Source: Cynocephalus volans
Taxonomy: Eukaryota > Chordata > Mammalia > Dermoptera > Cynocephalidae
NCBI RefSeq assembly: GCF_027409185.1
Contig: NC_084462.1
Span: 25,581,577 to 25,645,576 of the forward strand
Length of the DNA stretch: 64,000 nucleotides
Direction: 5' to 3'
In this document: positions 11,901 to 22,115 of the stretch, one piece after another
Position numbering within the stretch: the stretch's first letter is position 1
Layout of the letters: each line of letters opens with the position of its first letter
Program-made: the position numbers and the translations under genes
The notes under the pieces: generated by a model
The model's input: the letters and a program-made list of their open reading frames with translations, nothing else
Told to the model about the DNA's origin: nothing
Database searches by the model: none

Positions 11901-12643
11901 CCCATCCCTGGAACCCAGGCATTCTGTTTCTCAGGGCTAGCGGGCTAGCTCTTTGGACAGAAGCCCCTAGTCTTCCCTCCCCCTAGTGGTACCGAGCGGA
12001 GATGCCACCTGCTGGCAGCTCCAGGCACGGCTCCCGAAGCAGCTGACCCCGAGCGGCAGAACAGTAAACACGCTGTCTGAACTGCTCAACAACAGCCCAC
12101 GCGGTCCTTGTCTGGGCCTGCTGGCCCCATCCTGCCCCACCCTGTCGGGTCCGGACCTTTTCTTATCTGGAAAACGGGAATTAAAATAGTGCCTACTTCC
12201 TAGAGCTACAAAGATTGAGATCTAGCATGTAATGCACTTAGCGCCGTGCCGGAGTCAGTAATATCTGACATTTTATGATGGTCGTTGTATCCCCCACCAC
12301 TGAAGGAGCCCCTGGGCTCCCAATTCCTGCGCGAACCCAGAACCCGTCAGCCTTTCCACGGTCAGACTCCAGGCCTTTAGTCTTGAGGTGTGGTGGCCCA
12401 GCAAACTACAATTCCCACTAGCCTCTGGGGCAAAGCGGGCCCTTCGGGCAGGGGCCGGACACTGCAGAGGCTGCAGGGAGCCGTAGTCCGGCTTCCCTAG
12501 GCAAAGCTGATGCTGGGCACAGGAGTTGGCCACTGCCAGACTCGCCACAGGACCCGCCCTCCGAATCTTCCTTGTCCGTCCCTCGGGCCAGGCCTCACCA
12601 GCAGGTCATCCACAGACACCAGCTCGTCCAGCACGGCCTCCAT
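8954..12643 (-). CDS. FIS1: Mitochondrial fission 1 protein, five coding exons
   Basis: Tail-anchored outer-membrane protein of mitochondria and peroxisomes that, in the known family, acts as adaptor in DRP1-dependent fission. Coding exons on the minus strand: 12643-12599, 11749-11617, 10050-9974, 9426-9321, 9051-8954; all junctions are GT-AG and phases close exactly to 152 codons plus TGA, the usual mammalian length. It starts MEAVLDELVSVDDLL. The cytosolic part is the six-helix TPR-like fold (KSTQFEYAWCLVRS and the RDYVFYLAVGNYRLKEYEKA repeat are plain). A hydrophobic tail of about residues 123-146 (GLVGMAIVGGMALGVAGLAG) is followed by the basic C-terminus SKSKS that targets mitochondria. 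Intron 2 carries a dimer SINE and a MIR, intron 3 a mariner MITE. Its promoter is the CpG island just upstream. No break is seen and it should be functional. Confidence 0.97.
9462..9546. mobile_element. Mariner-type MITE copy 2 (FIS1 intron 3)
   Basis: 81-bp near-palindrome with TIRs like GAGGGTACTTCAAAAAGCTC, flanked by TA at 9462-9463 and 9545-9546. Its inner asymmetry (AATTAAAAGATAAT) is inverted relative to copies 1 and 3, so it sits in the opposite orientation. The left end lies 36 bases inside intron 3 from the exon 4 acceptor. Confidence 0.8.
10573..10759 (-). mobile_element. Dimeric tRNA-Ile SINE (FIS1 intron 2)
   Basis: Two tRNA-Ile-like units with a T-rich left edge, meaning the SINE lies on the minus strand, the same strand as FIS1. 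A perfect 16-bp TSD, GTAACTAAGTAGTTTT, flanks it at 10557-10572 and 10760-10775. The tail has become (TTTA)n-like. Confidence 0.9.
11195..11330 (+). repeat. MIR SINE in FIS1 intron 2
   Basis: CACGGGACTGGGACTCACAAG, AATTCAGCCATTAATTG and TTGTGTGATCTCAG follow the MIR core order. Confidence 0.55.
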
Positions 12644-12960
12644 AGCCACCGGCCCCGCAATCCTCACACTACTGACCCTACTTTGCCACAGTCTCCATGG
12701 CCCAGTAGCAGGGGCGGAGAGGCACTTCCGGCGTCTGGCGGATGCGGACCGCGACCCGGCGGCGCCCCGCCCCTTCCTCCCAGCGCAGGCGCGCCGGAGG
12801 GGGCGCTAGTGCACACGCTCGGGCCGGGCGGCAGCTGCTCCCTGCGGATTGCGCACAGTGTGACTCTTCGTCCTGCGTTCCTCTTACCCGGTGCTCTATC
12901 CTTTGCCTTCCTCCACCGAGGCTGCTCCAGGAAAGCTTGAGACTGTGTTTTGGAGGTTAG
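12540..12960 (-). promoter_or_regulatory. FIS1 CpG-island promoter
   Basis: CpG-dense sequence spanning FIS1 coding exon 1 and the 300 bases upstream. It contains a GC box (CCCCGCCCC, 12765-12773), an ETS core ACTTCCGG at 12724-12731 and an NRF1-like GCGCAGGCGCGC around 12783-12794. No TATA box is seen, typical of a housekeeping promoter. Transcription start probably lies about 60-120 bases upstream of the ATG at 12643. NRF1 plus ETS (NRF2/GABP) sites are common in nuclear genes for mitochondrial proteins; their use here is inferred. Confidence 0.75.
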
Positions 12961-13273
12961 CCCCCGAGCTGAAAATAGCGGAAAGAGGAGGGCGGAAAAC
13001 CAGGCAGGGTTCACTTAATTTTAGGGACTAGTCTCTCATGTCTGGCAGAAATCTAGGACCCCACAGTCCACGTGACTTTTCTCCGCCTGCAACAAAATCG
13101 TAACTATTACCAGGGTTTCTAGGGCCTCTGCTGACTTTTACAATGGAAGACGATAGGTAACTGCATCTGCTAGCCATACACCCAGAAACTAGAGTACATA
13201 ATAATAGGGGATACACTTAATGGGAATTTAAAAGCTGTTGCCCCATTACTTGCAGAGAGGGGCCAGTCTTTTA

Positions 13274-13445
13274 TTTATTTTTTTTGTTTAAAGATGACTG
13301 GTAAGGGGATCTTAACCATTGACTTGGTGTTGTCAGCACCACGCTCACCCAGTTAGCTAACCGTCTATCCCTATATGGGATCCGAACCCGTGGCCTTGGT
13401 GTTATCAGCACCACACTCTCCCGAGTGAGCCACGGGCTGGCCCAA
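13274..13445 (-). mobile_element. Dimeric tRNA-Ile SINE
   Basis: Minus-strand dimer with T-rich left edge (A tail), flanked by a 14-bp TSD GGGCCAGTCTTTTA at 13260-13273 and 13446-13459. Both units keep the ACACCAAG segment of the anticodon and variable region. Confidence 0.9.
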
Positions 13446-14429
13446 GGGCCAGTCTTTTAAATAGTATTTAGATAACCATCTTCTGGGTGTACCTGAGGGG
13501 GAAAATCTGTCTCATGGGGTCACAGGCAATAAGGAGCAATCAAAACACGAAATGCTGCCAACTTTCTGGCTTCAGTGTTCTTTTCAGTGAGGGGATGGGG
13601 TAAGTAGTGACTTTCAAACTCGTTTTACCTTGAGCCACAGTGCTCTAGTACACATTAGAGTTTAAGTTCCCTGAGGGCCGAGACTATCTTGTTTTTCCTG
13701 CACCTAGCCCAGGGCTTCGCACATAGTGAATGCTCAATAAATACACGGAATAAAGCAAGTAATAGTAAAGAGGACAGTGCAAATGCAGGGGATTATCATC
13801 CAAACACCTTTCACGTTTGCAAAGATCTCTGCCCCTCCTTTTTCTATTCTTACAATAGACTTGTGTGTTCAGGTAGGCAAGAGTGAAGTCTTCCCTATTT
13901 GGTTTAGACAACTGAAATGACTTTAATACAATGAGCTCAGGTTTGGGGAACTGGCTCCCTGAAAATAGCTAGGATAAGATTCAAGGTGTAAAACAGGTTC
14001 ATTCAAAGATGTACTGAGCACCTAATTTTGGCTGGGCCTTGGAGTAAGCACAAAGGTTAAAAAGATGTACACAATACGAAGCAGATGAGTGAAAACAGGA
14101 CAGGAGGCAAACACTGGCAAGGCAGAGGATATGGGAAGGCCAAAGGGCACTATTTGTGTTAGGATGTTACTTTTTGGGGGTGGCCTGCACCTTGTTCATC
14201 TTTGTATTTGTTGCAGCTCTTGGAACAGGCCTGGTGCATGGCAAAATCTCCACCAGGATTTGTTGAATATATACATGGGGCAAAAAAGAATGCCTTACTA
14301 AGCTGGCTCAATTCTGCGCCAGTGAAAAGATCCTAAGTCTGAGTTTGTATCTTTTTGAGTTTAGTTAGCATAGCCATCTACTTTTGATCATAGGGATAGG
14401 AAGTATTTCCTTGTCATCTTACACCCAAA

Positions 14430-14815
14430 TTATGTTCAAGCCATTGTCATCTCTGCCTGGATGACTTCAACAACTGCCTCACTAGGCCCCTGCCTCCATT
14501 TGCCCCATTCCATATCAATTTATCACCTAGTAGTCAGAGCAATCTTATAAAAACACAATTCTCAATTTACATGAAATTCTTTAATGACTTTTCACTGCTT
14601 AGGACAAAAGCTGAAATCTTCTAACACAGTCTACAAGGTCCTCTGTGGTCCACAATTTTCTGCCTCCTCTCCCTAGCACTACTTCTCCCTGTCTGCACAC
14701 CAGCCCCACAGTCTTTCTTTCAGTTCTGAAACCCCCAGTGGCCACAGGCCCTCTGCACATGCAGTCCCCTCTATGTGGAACATCCGTCCCCTCCTCCTCT
14801 TGCTTATTTGGCTCA
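14430..14815. repeat. LINE-2 fragment
   Basis: CTGCCTGGATGACTTCAACA, CTACAAGGTCCTCTGTGGTC and CAGGCCCTCTGCACATGC follow the order of the L2 3' region. Ancient and shared across mammals. Confidence 0.6.
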
Positions 14816-14960
14816 TTCATTCATTCATGATTTAATTTATTCAACAAATACTTTTTGAGCACCTACTATGTGCCAGACACTGTTTAAGTGCTACAGATGA
14901 GCACTGAATAAAATAAAGTTCCTGTTCTCATGGAGCTTACATTTTTGTGAAAAACAAACA
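14816..14960. repeat. Ancient interspersed repeat (CCTACTATGTGCCAG family)
   Basis: Contains the hallmark run CCTACTATGTGCCAGACACT followed by CATGGAGCTTACATTTT. Related copies in this window lie at 18755-18890, 59985-60110 and 62205-62300. It probably continues the neighbouring L2 unit; I cannot name the subfamily with certainty. Confidence 0.5.
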
Positions 14961-15000
14961 AAAAAAATTAAAGAAGTAAATAAAATAATTAAAAGTAAAT

Positions 15001-15800
15001 TGTGACATAATAAGAAATATATATTTGGTCTTTGCCTTGGTTCCTGACACAGAGCTCCTAAAATCCTTGTAATTTCCTGAGAGATGGGGGTAATAAGAGC
15101 AGCTTACACAGAGCCCCTAAATCCCTTGGGACTTCCTGAGTGAAAGGAACATCTTTTGGTGGGTTCCTGGATGGCTTCAGGATGGGGACTGGTCACCAGA
15201 AAGATCAAGCCATGATTAGAAGCTTGGAGTCCTCTCCACCTCTCTTCCTCTGGGGAAGAGATAGGGGCTAGAGATTAAGTTAATAATCGATCAAGCCTAT
15301 GTGATGAGGCCTCCATAAAATTTCCTCCACTCTGGGGTTCAGAGAGCTTCTGGGTTGATGAACACATGGAGGTGTTGGGAGGGCGATATGCATGGAAGCT
15401 CTGCACCCCTTCCCCCATATCTTGCTCTATGCATCTCTTTTGACTGTTCCTGATTTGTATCCTTTATAACAAACTGGTAATAGTGTCGCCCTGAGTTCTG
15501 TGAGCCATTATAGCAAATTATCGATCTTGAAGAGGGAGGTCCTAGAAACCCCTGATTTGTAGCTAGTCAGATAAGAATTACAGGTGGCAACCTGGGACTT
15601 AACGACTGACATCTAAAATGGGAGCAGTTTTGTGGGACTGAACTGTTTAACTTGTGGGATCTGATGCTAATTCCAGGTAGACGGCATCAGAATTGAGTTG
15701 TAGGGCACCCAGTTGGTATCCACAGAAAATTGAAGAATTGCTTGGTGTCAAAAAACCCCACACATTTGGTGTCAGAAGCGATGTGAGAGTAGAGAAATAG
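15001..15800 (+). mobile_element. Solo LTR, 0.8 kb, copy 1
   Basis: Closely matches 39779-40617 along its length: it opens TGTGACATAATAAG, has ATGAGGCCTCCATAAAATTT in the middle (a likely promoter or poly(A) area), and ends near GTGTCAGAAGCG-ATGTGAGAG. No retroviral coding sequence follows. The family name is not certain. The first 8 bases present in copy 2 are missing here. Confidence 0.6.
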
Positions 15801-15828
15801 TTTTTTCATTTAAACATAGTAATGTCAG

Positions 15829-16006
15829 GAGGGCCGGCCCGTGGCTCACTCGGGAGAGTGCGGTGCTGATAACACCAAGGCCCCGGGTTCGGATCCCATA
15901 TACGGATGGCCGGTTTGCTCACTAGCTGAGCGTGGTGCTGACAACACCAAGTCAGGGGTTAAGATCCCCTTACCGGTCATCTTTAAAAAAAAATAAAATA
16001 AAAAAA
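15829..16006 (+). mobile_element. Dimeric tRNA-Ile SINE, best preserved copy
   Basis: Reads GGGCCGGCCCGTGGCTCAC, unit 1, a short CATATACGGATGGCC junction, unit 2, then TTACCGGTCATCTTT and an A-rich tail. An 18-bp perfect TSD, TAAACATAGTAATGTCAG, lies at 15811-15828 and 16007-16024. A-box and B-box-like segments are present in both units, so RNA polymerase III transcription is plausible. Confidence 0.93.
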
Positions 16007-16039
16007 TAAACATAGTAATGTCAGAACTTGAAAGTTCTA

Positions 16040-16840
16040 CAAAAACAAGCAGGGTAAAGGATTGAAGAAGAAAAGGATACTACTGGAGGAGTGCTCAAGG
16101 AAGCCCACTCTCATGAGGAGACACCTGAGCATATCCTGACATGAATGGATGAGTCACAAAGGTAAGTGGCAGAAGAACATTCTAGACCAACGAAGCAGCA
16201 GGGGCAACAGTGTTGAGCAGGGAGCATGCAAGGGTTGTCTGAGGCTCAGCCAGGAAGTTGATGTGACTGAGTGAGCAAAGGAAAGGGTGACAGAAAATGA
16301 AGGCAGAGAAGGAGCCACAGCAGATCATGTAGGGTCTTGTAGGTTACGGTAAGGAATTTGGATTTAATTTTATGTGTGATGGGAAAGTATTGGAAGGTTT
16401 TGAGCAACAGAGTGAAATGATCCACTGTAAAAGGGTCCCTTTGGGTGCTGCATGGAGAAAAGGATGTAGGAGCCAGAGTGAAAGCAGAAAGCCAGTTAAC
16501 AAGATTGTATGGTGGCCCAGGATGAGAACTCATGTCTACAGTGATATGGTTCTACAGTGGATATGGTAGAAGTGAGGGATTCAGGACGATATGTTCAGAA
16601 GGTAGAATTGGTGGGATTTGCTGATGGATTGCATGAGTGAGAGAGGAGACCAGGATGACAAATAGGTTTTTGCCCTTACTAACCTGGTGAACTCCTACTC
16701 CTCCCAGGTTCTCAGCTCAAAGGCTCTTCCTTACAGAAGGCTTTCTCTGGCATCCCAGTCTAAGTGAGGTCTCCTGCAGAGGAGAGTGTTACCTGTCCTA
16801 TATTTTCAGAGCATAAAGCAGCAATCCACATTCCCTTCTT
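16040..16840. repeat. LINE-2-like fragments
   Basis: AGGGTCTTGTAGGTTACGGT, GTGAAATGATCCACTGT and, further right, CCTCCCAGGTTCTCAGCTCA are L2-like phrases. Heavily diverged; the boundaries are approximate. Confidence 0.4.
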
Positions 16841-16999
16841 TGCCAGCACGTGTGTTTCTGTGAACTGCTCAAGTATTGGTTTGAATATGGTAATAAAACC
16901 TCCTGGGAGCCAGACACCCTATTCTGCTCTAGTTTATCTATTTCCACTTAACAGAATGCTCACTCACAGCATGTGGTTAAAAATCACACCCAAAAAAGG

Positions 17000-17125
17000 T
17001 ACAATTATTAGTTTTATTTGACCCATGAAGAAACTGAGGCTCAAAAATGTTGAATAATCTCCCCATTTCACAGAGTTAGAAGTGGAGGAGCAGGGGTTCA
17101 AACCCAAGTCCCTCCCTATGCTAGG
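17000..17125 (-). repeat. MIR fragment
   Basis: GAAGAAACTGAGGCTCAAA followed by CACAGAGTTAGAAGTGGAG is the reverse-oriented MIR core (the 'gaggaaactgaggc' motif). Confidence 0.5.
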
Positions 17126-17263
17126 TTCCTGCTGCCTGCTCAGAGAAGAGGAGAACTCACTTACAGGATAAATAGGAGGAAAGGTTAGGACAAGCTCCTA
17201 AGTATACTCCGTTACTCATCTGTAAAAAATTTAGGCCAAAAAAAATTTTTTTCCTTAGGCCTA

Positions 17264-17692
17264 TGCTATGGGTCAGATGTGTCCCCCAAAAGTTCATATG
17301 TTGGGAACTTGATCCCCACTGTAACAGTATCAAGAGGGTGGGAAATCCGATTATATTTGAAAGGTGAGACCTTTGAGAGGTGATTGGATCATGAGGACTG
17401 TGCCCTCATGAATGGGTTAATCCATTCATGGAGTAATGAGTTATCATGGCCATGGACTGGTGGCTTTATAATGAGCACATGAGATAGCTCTTGCCACTCT
17501 CTTGCCATGTGATATCTTGTGTTGCCACAGGACCGTGTAGAGAGTTCCCATCCAGAAGAAGGCCCTCACTTGATGTGTTCTCTGGATCGTGGACTTCCCA
17601 GGCTCCAAATCTGTAAGAAATAAATTTCATTTCCTTATAAATTACCCAGTTTCGGGTATTCTGTTTTAAGCAAAAGAAAAAGGATTAATACA
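17264..17692 (+). mobile_element. Solo MaLR LTR (MST/MLT1 type) with TSD
   Basis: Begins TGCTATGGGTCAGATGTGTC and ends GGATTAATACA; includes the family text CCAAAAGTTCATATGTTGG and GTAAGAAATAAATTTC (poly(A) signal region). A perfect 5-bp TSD, GCCTA, lies at 17259-17263 and 17693-17697, as expected for ERV-L-class integration. Confidence 0.85.
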
Positions 17693-18754
17693 GCCTAAAT
17701 TTGTAAATTTTTTGTTGATTTACAATAGAAGAATCACCCACTACTTCCCTTAAGCAGCATAGGTGAACTAGGAAGGAACAATTCAGGTTAAATCAAAATG
17801 AAAACAGTCAAAGCAATCCTGAGAAACCATTTTTTAGCTAGTACAGTAACAAAATTAAAAATGAAACCCCTCTAAACTACCCCTAGTTCTGCTGAAAGTG
17901 TTGTAAAACTGATTTCAAGCTCTTGGCTAGTAGCTTGTATTTCTTTTTCACACTATTTGTCAGTTTGTAATTACACACTTGTGTGATGATGTGATTAATG
18001 CCTGCCTCTTGCCCTTGACTGGAAGCTACATGAGGGCAGTGTCTATGTCTATTTTGCTCATATAATGCCCCTAGAACCCAGCTCAGTGCCTAGCACCCGT
18101 AGATACTCAATTTGTAATTGTTACATAAATGGATATTGCTGTTGTCATTACTAACTTTTTGAAAAGCAATGAGGCAATATATAGTAAAAGACATAAGTGG
18201 ATGTAATATTACTAAGTAGTTTACTCCTTTGGTAAAATACTCAATGAAAGTAAGAAAAAAAGAGGAATAGGAAGACATGAAGATATTCCTACATTATCTG
18301 TGAAGGTAAACAAACACCACAAATGCCAGGTAATGGTTTTATTAAATGATGATACATCACTTCAATGGAATAATACACAGCCTTAAAGTCGCAGTCGTGG
18401 ATTTGATGTGGATGGTAATAGTCGAAACAAAAAAGTATGTACAGGTACTTCTCAAATTCAGACATGTGGGTGGGCAGAAAAGAAATGGACATTTTTGGTT
18501 TGTGAGACTAAAACCTAGAACTGGCATTCTTTAGCAGATTCTGGGCTCTGGGCCCTTCCCTGAATACACCAGCATTTGGATCCTGTTCTGGACTTCTGCC
18601 CTTCAGCCTTTTGTCAGTGTTTAGCCCACAAATGCTCAGCAAACATCCACTGTGAACAGGATTCCACTATTTATGTTCTTCCAATTTTCAGTAATCTGTC
18701 TCCTCTCCTTCCCAGTTTCATCTACTAATCAATCGGGCGGGAAGTCCTACCAAC

Positions 18755-18895
18755 CTCAAATTCATTCATTCATTCATCCAACAAACATTTATTAAGAACC
18801 TACTATGTGCCAGGCACTTTTCTAAGTGCTGGGTAACAGAAATGAACTAAACAAATACAGTCCTGACTCGCATGGAAGTTACATCCTAGAGGAAG
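18755..18895. repeat. Ancient interspersed repeat (CCTACTATGTGCCAG family)
   Basis: ATTCATTCATTCATCCAACA then AACCTACTATGTGCCAGGCA and CATGGAAGTTACATCCTAG, the same family as 14816-14960. Confidence 0.5.
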
Positions 18896-18959
18896 AGACA
18901 ACACTGCTAACGAATAAATATAAGTCATGCCATCCCGCCACCGTTCTGTCACCACAATC

Positions 18960-19260
18960 CAACAGCCTGCGGGTTTTTCCTCAGCACAGCCTGGCTACCA
19001 GTTAAATTGGTAAGTGCAAGTCAGAGCTCATATGTCCTGATTAAAATACCGTCCAGGCTACTCAGGACACTGTTTACATTTCTTATCGCATACAAAGCCT
19101 GCAGGATCACCCCTGCTTACCTTCCCAGGTTCCTCTCCAGGCACCCATGCACTCCGCACAGGCAGACGTTTTCATGACAGCCATCTTTCCTCTACTCGGA
19201 ATGTTCCTTCTACCCGCAATGCTCTGCCAACCGGAGATCCCCCCCACCGAACACCAGTGA
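18960..19260. repeat. LINE-2-like fragment
   Basis: TACAAAGCCTGCAGGATCAC and TACTCGGAATGTTCCTTCTA resemble the L2 3' region. Diverged. Confidence 0.45.
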
Positions 19261-19489
19261 CTACATGGCAGACAACCTAGGCCCAATGACGTTACCCCTG
19301 CTGGAAAGTTTTCTCCATCCGGCCTCCCGCCCCTCCGGCTCCTAGGAATACAGCATTGCACCGGGTCCTGCAGTGCTTTATGCAGACACGGGCTGTGTCT
19401 CGTTCATTTCTCTGCCACAGGACAGGCATCCAAGAATCGTTTGTGGGGTGAATGAAAGAGTAACAGCAGTCCTTCCTAAAAGGACGCTC

Positions 19490-19730
19490 AAAACCTCCGA
19501 GACGTCTGCACTTCCGGGTGGCGGTTGGGTTAGCTCCCTCCTGAGGGAGGGGAGGAGAAGGGAGGGGGTGCCTCTTCGGGGGCCTCTCTAGGAGGAGGGT
19601 TCGGTGGTCTGGAGGACCCAGAGGACGAGACGGTAGAGCGCGCCGTCGGCGTCTGCGCAGTAGCCGCCCTCTGCGGGGAGGCGAGGCCAAGCGGGGGCGG
19701 GGCGGGGCGCGACAGGGAGGTGGAAGAAGA
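19490..19730. promoter_or_regulatory. Orphan CpG island, possible relic promoter
   Basis: CpG-dense 240-bp block, unlike the AT-rich flanks, with an ETS core CACTTCCGGG near 19510, an NRF1-like CTGCGCAG near 19650 and a GC box GGGGCGGGGCGGGGCG near 19695. No intact gene starts here on either strand. It could drive a lncRNA or be the surviving promoter of the zinc-finger gene whose finger exon relic lies at 30.7 kb on the plus strand. Function is inferred from composition only. Confidence 0.5.
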
Positions 19731-20039
19731 GTTTCGTAGCTATCATCAGATTGGCTAAGTGGTTTGTGACTCCAAGAAAGAGGGGAAAATAGCAAACAAA
19801 CAAACAAACAAATAAAAGCTTTGCCCTAGGTGATTAAGAGGAGCACCAGGGTTGATCACGTTTCTCCCAGCTGTCTCCTCTTCCTAAGTCTTCACTGTGG
19901 TCACTGTTAGTGTCTCAAACTTCCATTCAGACGCACTCGACCCAAGCCACTCACTTTGGACGTTAGACAACCACGTCCTTCACGTTTTCCCCTCTCAGTA
20001 TCTTTCTTTCCATTCCTCAGAATGCCATCTCATTTCTGG

Positions 20040-20440
20040 ATCAATCGAATGCGCAATTGAAAGATGTTAGTAAGAGACCAGTTCATTCCAGGCCTGAAGA
20101 TGTGCACAACTGCATCGCACCATTTATTGAGATAAGAAGAGGACCAAGGGGACCGGACGCCAGGCAACCCCTGTGCTTCACACTCACTGCCGAAGTTCTT
20201 AGTGTGGCGCTCAGATGCTTGAATACTGCAATGATTATTTTGCCAAACAAAAAGAAATCCCAACTTTGGGCACAGCTGTAAGGTCAATGGAATGGTTCTG
20301 AATGCCTCTGCTTGCTGCAAATTAGTTTATCAAGAGAAAAGATGGCATCATTTCAGACTTTTCTGGACAGCACTCTGTGAGAGGTCTGGGCCATCTGTGC
20401 ATATCCTCCTCAAATCCTTCTAAATATAAGGAATCCAACA
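20040..20440. repeat. Segment paralogous to 50.7-51.0 kb
   Basis: CAGCTGTAAGGTCAATGGAA, GTTCTGAATGCCTCTG, TCATTTCAGACTTTTCTGG and CATATCCTCCTCAAATCC align in order with the segment at 50680-50960. It is either an unnamed interspersed repeat or a duplicated part of an old zinc-finger locus. Confidence 0.5.
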
Positions 20441-20846
20441 AAATTGGAAATGTAATGTTTAATATTTATTATAACTAGACATTGATTTTAACCAGCTCAA
20501 ATTTTTTATATAATAGAGTTGTAGTTTGTGTGCTGAATTTATATTTTATAGCATATCAATTAAATGAGGCATCCCACCTTGTAAGTACATTTATGCTAGC
20601 TGTAAGGGACTTGTAGCCTACTTTTGGAATATTCGATTGCTTTATTTAGTGCTATATTATTTAAAGCCACAATTTAGATGATTCTTTGTCTGTGCTCGGG
20701 AATGCAACTTTATTCATTGGAAAAATATGATCTGCTTTGCAGCATGATTCTCAGGAACACACTGAAGCAAAAAGGAGAATATATTTGAATCATATTAAAT
20801 TTATTTTCAATCTATAAATTATAACAAGGTAGAGATTATAAGCAGG

Positions 20847-20847
<1 letters not shown>

Positions 20848-20890
<43 letters not shown>

Positions 20891-20975
20891 GCTGGCCGAT
20901 ATGACTATTAACCCCTGGACCTGAGTGTTATCAGCACTATGTCCTAACCAACTGAGCTAACCAGCCAGTCAGCAG
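20848..20975 (-). mobile_element. Monomeric tRNA-Ile SINE with 40-bp poly(T)
   Basis: The left edge is an uninterrupted run of 40 T at 20848-20887 (the A tail read in reverse). It is followed by the B-box and A-box halves of one tRNA-Ile-like unit ending GAGCTAACCAGCCAGTC. The intact tail suggests a fairly young copy or tail slippage. Confidence 0.85.
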
Positions 20976-21234
20976 ACTATCCTTTGACATCACAGTTAAC
21001 ATTATTTCTTTTCAATTAAACAAGCTTTCTATAACATTTATTTTCACTTCTGACTACTTTTTGGCCAGGTAGGCTATTCACTGTTACCTGTACACTGATA
21101 ATGCATAACACACTGATAATACATAACATTTCTCTGAGACTTTGCTTGTGACCTTGTGTGTGACCTTGTGAAACCTTTGCTTGTGATCTTGTCTGATTTT
21201 GTGTGACCTTGGCTCTGCACCTGAACTTACTGTT

Positions 21235-21430
21235 TGTTTCAGTCCCTTTTGTGTTGCTATAACAGAAATACCTGAGACTGGGTAATTTACAAAGGAAAGA
21301 GGTTTATTTGGCTTATGATTCTGGGACAGCTGCATCTGGCACGGGCCTCAGGGTGCTTCTAATCATGGCGGAAAGTGTCAGGCAGCCGGCAGGTACAATC
21401 AGATCACATGGCAAGGAAGCAAGAGAGAGA

Positions 21431-21488
<58 letters not shown>

Positions 21489-21688
21489 TGACAGGGTCCT
21501 ATAAACAACAAGCTCTTGCGGGAACTAATAGAGTGAGAACTCACTCATTACTCCCCCCTCCCCCAGGGAGCACATTAATCCATTCATGAGGGATCCACCC
21601 CCGTGACTCCATCAGTTTCCAACACTGCCACATTGGGGATTAAATTTCCACATGAGTTTTGGAGGGACAACACACCCAAACTCCATCA
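21235..21688 (-). mobile_element. Solo MaLR LTR (MST/THE1-like) with TSD
   Basis: On the minus strand starts TGATGGAGTTTGGGTGTG and ends GGGACTGAAACA; contains TACCCAGTCTCAGGTATTTC. A perfect 5-bp TSD, CTGTT, is at 21230-21234 and 21689-21693. A (GA)n microsatellite has expanded inside it. Confidence 0.88.
21432..21485. repeat. (GA)n microsatellite inside the MaLR LTR
   Basis: About 25 near-perfect GA units, grown from the GCAAGAGAGAGA region usual in this LTR family. Likely length-polymorphic. Confidence 0.9.
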
Positions 21689-22059
21689 CTGTTTTTTCAT
21701 TTCTTCGCTTCCTCTTGGTTATTCTTCTTGCTGTATTCGTTTGGCTCCCATTATTTTTTGTCTACTTTGCATTTGTAAATGAGAGCCAGAAGAATGGTTT
21801 AATGACAAAATACTAAAAGCTCATTGTAAATCATCCATGTAGACAAATGCTAATAAGAGGTTTCTTTCTTGGCCAGAGTGAGTAAAATAGGTGGCTGCCT
21901 CAATTTGTATCCCTGAACCCACTTGTTGGCAATGAATAGGCATCAGCCTGTTCCCTTTTATTTTGTCCTTCATTTATTTTCCTTAAACTCCAAAACTCCA
22001 ACAAATTCAGCCATGTTTTCAGCAAGTAGAAGTGTTATGCTGTACAAGAGAGTCCGGAT

Positions 22060-22115
22060 GTATTCATTCATTCATTCACCTGTTCATTTAGCAAATAGTT
22101 ATCCGACATGTGAAG
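22060..22115. repeat. CATT-rich edge of an ancient repeat
   Basis: ATTCATTCATTCACCTGTTC followed by AGCAAATAGTTATCCGAC resembles the CCTACTATGTGCCAG family start. Short and weak. Confidence 0.3.

Noticed and set aside
15767-15780. TGGTGTCAGAAGCG after the 0.8-kb LTR read as a tRNA-Leu primer-binding site (also 40579)
   Set aside because: Homology between the two copies continues past this point and the candidate TSD of copy 2 encloses it, so it is more likely part of the LTR itself.
21432-21485. GA-rich tract coding for (RE)n in an ORF
   Set aside because: A microsatellite inside a MaLR LTR; the ORF is incidental.
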